Shown here one piece after another: positions 55,352 through 64,000 of a stretch of 64,000 nucleotides of DNA. This stretch comes from Cyanobacterium stanieri PCC 7202 (lineage in GTDB: Bacteria > Cyanobacteriota > Cyanobacteriia > Cyanobacteriales > Cyanobacteriaceae). Position numbers and translations under genes: made by a program. The notes under the pieces are model-generated. The model was not told the origin of the DNA, searched no databases, and worked only from the letters and a program-made list of their open reading frames with translations. How positions within the stretch are numbered: the stretch's first letter is position 1; every line of letters starts with the position of its first letter. The DNA is taken from positions 248,001 to 312,000 of the forward strand of contig CP003940.1 of NCBI GenBank assembly GCA_000317655.1, given 5' to 3'.

Positions 55352-56662
55352 ATGGGATACGTTAGACACTCTAGTTTCGTCAGTCTTCTTCAAGAGCGTG
55401 CAGTCTCGCACCCAAATCAAATTATCTTCACTTTCTTAGGGGATGGTGAGAACGAGTCTGATTGTCTAACTTATCATCAATTGGATCAACAAGCAAGGGC
55501 GATCGCCCATAAACTCCAAAGCGAAAAAGCCAAAGGAGAAAGAGCATTATTATTGTACCAACCAGGACTAGAATTCGTCACCGCCTTCCTCGGTTGCCTC
55601 TATGCAGGAGTCATCGCCACCCCTGCCTACCCTCCCCGTGCCAATCGTTCCTATACTCGTCTCTCTGCTATCATTAAGGATGCAGGGGCATTATTCGCCC
55701 TCACCACCCAGGCACTCAAAGAAAAAATTGAGCAAAAACTGACCAAAAATAACGATATAACCTGTCTCACTACTGATGATATTCCCCTCAGCCTAGCCCA
55801 AGACTGGCAACCAGCATTAGTCACCCCATCAGAAACTGCCTTCTTACAATATACTAGCGGCTCCACAGGCACACCCAAAGGAGTTATAGTAAGTCATGGT
55901 AACCTCATCCATAATTCTCACCTCATCAAAAATTTTTTTGAAAATGATGACCATTGCATCGGTGCATCTTGGCTTCCCCCATACCATGACATGGGCTTAA
56001 TTGGTGGTATTTTACAACCCATCTACTCCCGCATTTCTACCATCATGTTACCCCCCGTTACCTTCCTCCAGCGCCCCATCCGTTGGTTACGGGCTATCAG
56101 TAAGTATAAAGTCACTACCACAGGGGGGCCTAACTTTGCTTACGAAATGTGTGTTAATTCCGTTACTCCCAAGCAAAAGAAGGATTTAGACTTAAGCCAT
56201 TGGAAACTAGCTTTTAGTGGTGCTGAACCTGTCAGGGCGGAAACTATGGCTAAATTTAGCGAATATTTCGCTGATTGTGGCTTTAATCAGGATGCCTTTT
56301 ATCCTTGTTATGGTATGGCAGAAACTACCCTGATTGTATCAGGGGCAAAAAAAACTCAACCCCCTGTGGTTAAAAACATCTCTGCCACTAAGTTGCAGGA
56401 AAATCATATTCTTTTTAACCCTGAAGATGATAAGGATGTGCAAACTGTTGTTAGTAGTGGTAATGTTTCTCCTGAATTGGAGGGAATCATTGTTAATCCT
56501 GAAACCTTAGTAGAATGCGCGGATAATCAGGTAGGGGAGATATGGGTAAAAGGGGAAAGTGTTGCCCAAGGTTATTGGTTAAAGGATGAATTAACAAAAA
56601 ATACCTTTTCTGCGAAGACAAAAAACGGAAAAAAAAGGGCTTTTTGCGCACTGGTGATTTAG
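55352..56662 (+). CDS. ols: Olefin synthase, FAAL part before frame change
   Basis: This is the N-terminal 436 residues of a fatty acyl-AMP ligase, the loading domain of olefin synthase. It activates a fatty acid with ATP and passes it to the adjacent ACP. Motifs: the ATP loop YTSGSTGTPKGVIVSHGN at about 167-185, SWLPPYHDMGLIGGILQP near 212, GGPNFAYEMC near 260 and CYGMAETTLIVSG near 325. The frame reaches a stop at 56662 after KTKNGKK. The expected continuation (GFLRTGDLGF and so on) follows in the -1 frame, so the true product is almost certainly the fused protein. The ATG at 55352 gives the normal N terminus. Confidence 0.9.
   Translation: MGYVRHSSFVSLLQERAVSHPNQIIFTFLGDGENESDCLTYHQLDQQARAIAHKLQSEKAKGERALLLYQPGLEFVTAFLGCLYAGVIATPAYPPRANRSYTRLSAIIKDAGALFALTTQALKEKIEQKLTKNNDITCLTTDDIPLSLAQDWQPALVTPSETAFLQYTSGSTGTPKGVIVSHGNLIHNSHLIKNFFENDDHCIGASWLPPYHDMGLIGGILQPIYSRISTIMLPPVTFLQRPIRWLRAISKYKVTTTGGPNFAYEMCVNSVTPKQKKDLDLSHWKLAFSGAEPVRAETMAKFSEYFADCGFNQDAFYPCYGMAETTLIVSGAKKTQPPVVKNISATKLQENHILFNPEDDKDVQTVVSSGNVSPELEGIIVNPETLVECADNQVGEIWVKGESVAQGYWLKDELTKNTFSAKTKNGKKRAFCALVI
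56629..56636 (+). other. A8 run: frame change within olefin synthase
   Basis: The sequence GG-A8-GGG sits where the frame must shift by -1, or gain one base, to join the two parts of the FAAL domain. With nine A residues the gene would read straight through as K-K-G-F-L-R-T-G-D. In the 0 frame the run is read GGA AAA AAA AGG, so A_AAA_AAA is a possible slippery heptamer. A sequencing or assembly error in the homopolymer is also possible. Confidence 0.85.
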
Positions 56663-59600
56663 GTTTTATCAGTGGTGGGGAGTTATTTGTTACGGGAAGA
56701 TTAAAGGATTTAATTATTATTAGAGGTAGAAATCATTATCCCCAAGATATTGAGGAGAGTGTGGGTAATATTCATGAAGCTATTAATTCAGAAAGTGGTG
56801 CCGCTTTTGCTATTGAGACGGATAATGATGAGCAATTGGTGGTCATTTTTGAGGTTAAACGAACTTTTTTGCAAAAGATAAATCAAGATGATGATTTGAA
56901 GCAGGAGGTTTTTAATGCTATTCGTCAAGTGGTTGCTGAAAATCACGAATTACAGGTTTATTCTATTGTTTTGATTCGCACGGGTAGTATTCCTAAAACA
57001 TCTAGCGGTAAAATTGCTCGTTATGCTTGTCGTAAGGAGTTTTTGGCAGGTAATTTATCTGTGGTGGCTCAGTGGGATTTACATAATAATATTTCTGAGA
57101 AAAAACAAGCTAATATTAAAAATATTAATAGAATAAAAAATATTGTTTCTAATACTAATAGAAACATTAGTAAAAATACTATTAAAATACAGCAATGGTT
57201 GATTAATAATTTAGCTAATCGCTTACAAGTAAATCCTAATTCAATCGATATAGAACAACCTTTTATAAATTATGGGCTTGATTCCGTCCAAGCTGTCCAG
57301 CTTACGGCGGATTTAGAAGATTATTTAAACTGTAAATTATCGCCAACTTTGGCGTATGATTACCCTAATATTAAAAGTTTATCTTTGTATTTGTCGGAGT
57401 TGAAAACCGATAAAATTATTGCCTTAGATGATGGTGAAAGCATAACTAATAAAACAGAACAAATCGCCATCGTCGCCATGGCTTGTCGTTTTCCGGGGGC
57501 GGATAATCCTCATAAATATTGGCAATTTTTATCTAAAGGTGATAGTAATATTAATAAAACTTATCTGCGCCCGAACATCGATAATTTTGGGGGGTATATA
57601 GAAGATTATGACAAATTTGATCCACAGTTTTTTGGTATTTCCGCCCGAGAGGCGATTAATATTGATCCTCAACAGCGTTTATTATTAGAAGTGGCTTATG
57701 AGGCGCTGGAAAATGGCCATTTGACAACGGAAAAATTGTCGGGTAGTGCCACGGGGGTATTTGTGGGTATCAGTAGCCAAGATTATGCCCAGTTGCAGAT
57801 GAAACATGGTTGGGGGGTTAATGTTTATTCTGGCACAGGAAACTCAGGGGCGATCGCATCTAACCGTATATCCTATAATTTTAATTTAACTGGGCCTTCT
57901 TTGAGTGTGGATACGGCTTGTTCATCCTCTTTGGTTGCGGTACACTTAGCAGTAAATAGTCTCAAAAATAGGGAGTGTGACTGCGCCATCGTGGGCGGAG
58001 TTAACTTAATCCTTGCCCCTGAATTGACAGAAACTTTCCAAAAAGCAGGGATGATGGCGGAAGATGGCAAGTGTAAGACATTCTCGGAAGATGCTGATGG
58101 TTATGGGCGAGGAGAAGGTTGTGGGGTAGTTATCCTCAAACCCCTGGATAAAGCCTTAGCCGACGGTGACAAGGTTTTGGCAGTAATTCATGGTAGCGCC
58201 ATTAATCAAGATGGGCGTAGTAATGGTTTAACAGCGCCTTCAGGCAAAGCGCAACAGAGGGTAATTCAATCAGCGTGGAAAAATGCGTCTATTACCCCTG
58301 ATAAAATTAATTATATCGAAGCTCACGGAACTGGAACACCTTTAGGAGATCCTATCGAGGTTAATTCTTTGGCTGGTTTGTTACCTTTACTAGATGGGCA
58401 ACAGACTGTTAACTATTCTTCTGCTATCGGTGAAAATGAGCAAAAGTCTTCCTCGGATGGTGTGGTTAATGGCAATGAGGAAAAGACTTCCCCTCAGAGT
58501 GTAGGTGATGAAGAAAAAGAGTCTTATTCTGTTATCGGTAACAATGAGGAAAAGACTTCTTCTGATAGTGTGGAAAAAGATTCTTCTGTGGAGAAAGAAA
58601 CAAGAGGAAAAGACTACCCTATTTGTTGGTTAGGTAGTGCAAAAACAAACATCGGGCATTTAGAAGCCGCCGCAGGTATTGCGGGATTAATTAAAACCGT
58701 CTTGATGTTAAACCATGAAGAGATACCCCCCATTGCTAACTTTAAAAAATTAAACCCCTATATCAACCTAGAAAATAGTCGTTTACGGATTGCCACTAAA
58801 TCTGTGTCATGGAAAAAATCCAGTCAACCTCGTTTTGCAGGGGTAAGTTCCTTTGGTTTTGGAGGCACAAACGCCCATGTTATAGTGGGAGATATGATGG
58901 ATTCCCCCGTAACTATAGAAGAAAAAGAAGTTAAGGCGCAAGAAAAAATAAAACGTCCTTACCATCTTTTAACCCTAAGTGCCACCACAGAAAAAGCCCT
59001 TCAAGATGTAGTGAATCGTTATCAAGATTATCTAATGAAAACCGAAGGGGATGATATTAGTCATATATGTTATAGCACAAATAAGGGGCGATCGCACCTT
59101 AACCATCGTCTAGGGATTCAGGCAAAAGATAAAAAAGAATTACTCGAAAAACTTTCCACCCTAACCATCAACCAAGATAACCAGATTAATCATAATCAGA
59201 TAGCCTTCCTATTTACAGGGCAAGGCTCACAGTATCATAATATGGGCAAAGAATTATATCAAACTGCCCCCCTATTCCAAGACAGCGTTAACTACTGTGG
59301 TGAGATTCTCAGTCAATACTTAGAAAAACCCCTCACCGAAATTATTTTTAACCCCGAGGAAAAAGAAACCCTCCATCAAACCATCTATACCCAACCCGCC
59401 ATTTTCGTCATCGAATATGCCCTTGCCCAACTATGGTTATCATGGGGCATCAAACCATCCATAATGATGGGGCATAGTGTCGGGGAATATGTTGCCGCCA
59501 CCCTTGCAGGAGTCTTTAGTTTAGAAGACGCCCTCAAACTCATTGCCCACCGTGGCAAACTCATGCAACAACTTCCCCTAGATGGGGGTATGGTATGTCT

Positions 59601-62600
59601 ATTTACCAACCTTGACACCGCGCAAACCCTCATCCAAAAAACAAGATTACCCCTCGACATAGCCGCCGTCAACGGTAACAGTAATATTGTGGTATCGGGC
59701 AAAAAAGAAGACTTACAACAACTACAAACCAGCGCCAAAGAAAACAAAATAAAATGTCGCCCCCTAAAAGTCTCCCATGGTTTCCATTCCCGATTGATGC
59801 AACCCATCTTGGCAGACTTTGAAAAAATTGCCCAAGAAGTTACCTACAATTCACCCCAAGGGGAAATTATCTCCAACATCACAGGAAAAACCATCGGCGC
59901 AGAAATCGCCTCCCCAGACTATTGGGTAAAACATATCAGTCATCCCGTAAACTTTGCCCAAAGTGTAGAGTATTTACAACAGCAAAACTACCAAATCTTT
60001 TTGGAAATCGGTAGTAAGCCAACCCTTTTGGGTATGGCGAGAATGATAGTGGAAAACAAAACTAACTCTGATGATTGTCTTTGGTTGCCTAGTTTACGTA
60101 AAGGAGAATCTGACTGGGAAAACTTACTCTCTAGTCTAGGTATTCTTTACCAGCAAGGATTCAAAATTGACTGGCATGGTTTTCATCAAGACTATCCTTA
60201 TTTACAAAGAGTTTCTTTGCCTAACTATCCTTGGCAACATCAAAGATACTGGCATGGGGATAGTAACATCATTGATGATAGTCAACAATGGTTATATGAG
60301 ATAGTCTGGGAAAAAGACACTTCTATTTCTCATACCAGTGAGGAAAAAACTACGGTAGTTTCTTCCTCCAAGGAGTTAGTTATGGGAGGGGTTGCTGTCA
60401 CTACCCACTCCTTTCCTAACCATGATGTTGTAACTCCAGAAAATACTCATCATTTACCGATTCATATCCATAACGAGGAAGAGTCTTTTCCTCTCAATAC
60501 CCCCAGTCGCTATTTAATCTTTGTGGATGAGAAAAAACAAGGGGAAGCATGGGCAAAAGAGTTAACCTCCCAAGGTAGTCAAGTTTATCTAGTCTATCAA
60601 GGGGAAAGTTATCGTCAGGAAGAAACTACCTATTATGTCAATCCAAAAAACAAACAAGACTATCAGTTATTATTAGACAGTCTCGATAATAAGATAGAAA
60701 AAATTATCTATGGTTGGGCTATCAATGAAGATGATGACTTACATAATATTAATCAGTTAAACGACAATAATTATTTAGACTGTTTACCTCTTATCTATCT
60801 AATTCAAAACTTAGTTAACAGTAACCATCACATCAAACTCTGGTTAATCACCCAAAACAGTCAATCCATTACCCATACAGAAAAAATTAATCCCTATGGT
60901 GGCAGTATCTGGGGATTAGGAAAAGTAATCTCCCTCGAACATAGCGAGTATTGGGGAGGTATGATTGACATAGATAATCAAGGGGTGTCTCTTCCTCTGT
61001 TAACCTACTTGATAAATCATCAAGAAAAAGAAACCATGACGGCAATCAGAAATAACTCTGTTTTCCATTGTCGTTTACAACACAAAACCCCTGACAGTTA
61101 TCAAGAAAACCCACAAGTTACCGTCACATCCTCTGGTAGTTATTTAATTACAGGGGGATTAGGCGCTTTAGGTTTAGAAACCGCCAATTATTTAATCAGT
61201 CAGGGGGCAAAAAATTTAATTCTCGTCTCCCGTAGTCAACCCTCTTCCTCCGCTTCTCAAAAAATTAGTCAATGGCAACAGCAGGGAATTAATGTCATCG
61301 TCAAACAAGGGGATGTCACGGAAAAAGAATCCCTCGCCCAAATTATCACCGATATTCGTCAATCTTTACCTCCCCTCAAAGGGGTTATCCATACCGCAGG
61401 GGTATTGGATGATGGTATCTTGGCAACTCTTTCCTCGGAAAAAATAGCTAAGGTAATGGCAGCTAAGGTAATGGGGGTAAATAATTTACATCAACTTACC
61501 CTTGATGATAACCTTGACTTTTTTATCTTGTATTCTTCCGTGGCTTCCATGGTAGGATCCATAGGACAAGGTAATTATGCCATGGCGAATAGTTATCTTG
61601 ATAGTTTTGCTTCCTATCGTCAATCCCTTGGTTTACCTGCTATCAGTATTAACTGGGGTGCTTTTTCTGTGGGTATGGCAAAGGCAACCCAAGAAAGTTT
61701 AACCAGTGTGGGTATTGAAACCATCCCCCCTCAAAAGGGTGTTGCCATGATAGGAGATTTAATTAATTATCCTCACTCCACTATGGGGGTAGTCAAGTTT
61801 AATTGGGATATACTTAGCCGTAAGTTTCCTCAATTATCCCTGTCTCCTTATCTAAAGGGTGTCGTTTCTTCCTCTTTGACAACAGAAGAAGATGAAAAGG
61901 ATGAGACTCAAACTCAATTATTCCATCAACTACTAAAAGCCGATGAGAGTGGCAGAATAACCCTATTAATAGATTATCTCATAGGGGCGATCGCCCTTAT
62001 CCTGCACATCGATAAGGAAAAAATTACCCCCGAAGATAGCCTGATGGATTTAGGGATGGATTCATTGATGGTAATGGAAGCCATCAACCACCTAAAAACC
62101 GACTTACAACTAATGTTATACCCTCGGGAAATTTACGAGCGCCCCCAAATTTCTACCCTGGCGCAGTATTTAGCCCAAGAGTTTGCCACCAGCCACGATA
62201 CACAAACCCCCCCCATCATCTCCCCCCAAAAAGAGATGATAATCTCCCCATCCCCCGAAGACGAGGAAGAAACTCCCACCTTTAACCCCACCAATCACCA
62301 ACCTATCGCCTTTATTTTATCAAGTCCGCGCTCAGGTTCAACTCTCCTACGAGTCATGTTAGCCGGGCATCCTGACTTGGTTTCCCCCCCCGAATTACAT
62401 CTATTACCCTTTGCCACCATGGAGGAAAGACAACGGGAATTAGAATCATCTCACCTCGGAGAGGGGTTAATTCGCACCATCATGGATTTAAAACAAATTA
62501 GTGCCGAAGAAAGTGAAGCATTAATTAATCAATGGGTAGAGGAAAATTTGACCATCGCCCAAGTATATGAAATCCTGCAGTCTCTCGGCGAAAATCGTAT

Positions 62601-64000
62601 TTTAATCGATAAATCGCCCACTTATGCCAACAGCAAAAATACCCTTTACAACGCAGAAAATATCTTTTCTCAAGCTAAATACATCCACCTAGTTCGTCAC
62701 CCATATTCTGTTATTGAATCTTTTGCACGGATGAGAATGGATAAATTACTAGATATAAAGGACGCAAACCCTTACAAAATTGGCGAAAATATTTGGTATC
62801 AAAGTAACAATAATGTAGAGAAATTTGGTCAATTAATAGACAGTAATAAAATACTTACTGTTTATTATGAAAATTTGGTGACTAATCCTGAAAAGGAAAT
62901 GCGAAAAATCACTAAATTTTTGGGAATTAAATATAATAAATCATTATTAAATCCCTACGAAGGGGAAAGAATGACCGCAGGATTATATAAACAATCCATG
63001 TCCGTGGGCGATCCTAACTTTAATAGTCGTAAAACCATCGATCCTAACTTAGCCAATCACTGGAAAAAAGTTCAATTACCCATTTTATTAAACCCTGCCA
63101 CCAGACAATTATCGGAACATTTTACCTATGAATTACCCCATGAATTAAAAACCATAGAAACCCAAGAAAAATATCTTAAAATCAGAGATTTAAACCTTTG
63201 TTATAGTAGTTGGGGTAATGAAAATAATCCTCCCCTATTTATTACCCATGGTATTTTAGATCAAGGATTAGCATGGGAAAAAGTAGCCCAAAACTTAGCC
63301 CAGAAAGGCTATTACGTCATCGCCCCCGATTTGCGAGGTCATGGAAAATCTGACCATAACAGTTTAGGATGTGCTTATAATTTGCTTGATTTTGTAGCAG
63401 ATTTAGACTGTTTAATTAACGAACTATCTCAAGATGACAAAATAACTTTATTAGGTCACTCTTTTGGTTCCATGATAACTGGAATTTATGCCAGTATGCG
63501 TCCTGAAAAAGTTGAACAATTGTACCTTGTTGAACCTATTTTACCCGCAGAAAATAAAGGTAACCAAGACATAGAAAACATTAGTAGTCAATTAAATAAC
63601 TTGCTCAATGTACCTCCACTACCCGTATTTGCCACAGTGGAAGTAGTCGCCCAAAGACTGCAAACCACCGCCCCCAATATGGATGGAGACTTTGCCCTCA
63701 AACTTGCCCAGAGGATGACTAAACCCGTAGATGGTGGAGTTACATTTACCTATGCTCCCCTCTTAGCAACGAGGGTAGGGGTTGGTTTTAACAGTATTCC
63801 CCGTAGTCAATATCTCCAACTGCTATCTCGTATCAGCGCCCCTATTACCCTAGTATATGGCGATAATAGTTCCTTTAATCGTCCTCAAGATTTGGAGGCA
63901 CAAAAAACTGCCATGGCAAAGGCTCAGATTTTCACTCTCTCAGGAGGGCATAACTTACATTTGGAAAATCCTGCAAATCTAGCAGAGATTGTATCAGGAT
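56635..64000 (+). CDS. ols: Olefin synthase, rest: FAAL end-ACP-KS-AT-KR-ACP-ST-TE, runs off edge
   Basis: One open frame continues to the window edge. Domains in order: FAAL C-terminal part (to about 57150); ACP with GLDSVQ, Ser at 57283. The ketosynthase spans about 57460-58900, with active Cys at 57919, His at 58324 and His at 58657. The acyltransferase (about 59190-60240) has GHSVGE with Ser at 59476, and HGFHS favours malonyl-CoA. The ketoreductase spans about 60290-61830, with GGLGALG, an LDD motif and Tyr at 61576. A second ACP has Ser at 62062. A PAPS-type sulfotransferase (about 62310-63130) has SSPRSGST. The thioesterase runs from about 63180, with GHSFGS Ser at 63460 and the His of GGHNLH near 63951. 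The set extends an acyl chain by two carbons, reduces it to the beta-alcohol, sulfates it, and releases a terminal alkene by hydrolysis, decarboxylation and sulfate loss. Confidence 0.95.
58417..58608 (+). repeat. Acidic repetitive insertion inside the ketosynthase
   Basis: Between the second catalytic His region (EAHGTGTPLGDP) and KTNIGHLEAAAG the protein has some 60 extra residues rich in Glu, Ser, Lys and Asn. An 18-base segment CAATGAGGAAAAGACTTC occurs at 58473-58490 and again at 58542-58559, a 69-base in-frame period (GNEEKTS / NNEEKTS). Related, more diverged units lie before and between. Confidence 0.8.

Overview
The window is a stretch of cyanobacterial chromosome. Several things point to this: AT-rich DNA with many copies of the HIP1 octamer GCGATCGC, and genes that are essentially confined to cyanobacteria and plastids. 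These include the Rubisco accumulation factor Raf1, Ycf23, a DUF2949 protein, a COP23-domain protein, an SLH-OprB type porin, a ferrochelatase with a chlorophyll-binding tail, a free high-light-inducible protein and a lumenal CYP38-type cyclophilin. The low GC and the presence of an olefin synthase suggest a unicellular Cyanobacterium/Geminocystis-like organism. This is an inference; no rRNA gene is present to test it.

Layout. Positions 1-6300 hold the end of a homocysteine-biosynthesis (HcyBio) gene, hemH, rsmI, raf1, a PPP-type phosphatase and plsY. Positions 6.5-24.8 kb hold a large FHA/PAS/GGDEF/EAL protein with an internal duplication, a Na+/H+ antiporter, rimM, a lipoprotein, cofH, a Tat-targeted FAD/Rieske oxidoreductase, sodB, rseP, mazG, a divergent SucC-like protein, a zinc-ribbon FHA protein, a COP23 protein and a TldD/PmbA protein. 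An IS605-type element with intact tnpB and deleted tnpA lies at 24.9-26.4 kb. Positions 26.4-35.9 kb are housekeeping (ispF-ruvA, porin, DUF58, ParA, cutA, birA-JAMM). A second, tnpB-only element lies at about 35.9-37.3 kb. Positions 37.3-46.4 kb hold a GspC/PilP-like membrane protein, murB-murC, a TPR protein, ilvD, DUF2993, DUF192, DUF2949 and ycf23. Positions 46.7-53.4 kb carry two large chemoreceptors whose GAF domains have the cysteine pattern of DXCF-type cyanobacteriochromes. A cyclophilin and an hli gene follow.

From 55.35 kb to the right edge runs one giant multidomain gene with the order FAAL-ACP-KS-AT-KR-ACP-sulfotransferase-thioesterase. This is the architecture of olefin synthase (Ols), which turns a fatty acid into a terminal alkene. 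The gene is interrupted in the FAAL domain by a one-base frame change at a run of eight A residues. It also carries a repetitive acidic insertion inside the ketosynthase. The gene continues past the window edge, close to its expected end.

Intergenic space holds several dispersed repeats: GGCAATA-type heptamer arrays, AATTATC-type heptamer arrays, small inverted-repeat elements sharing the end AACCTNAGTTCGGGATA, and palindromes built around GTACCATGGTAC. No tRNA, rRNA or CRISPR array was recognised.
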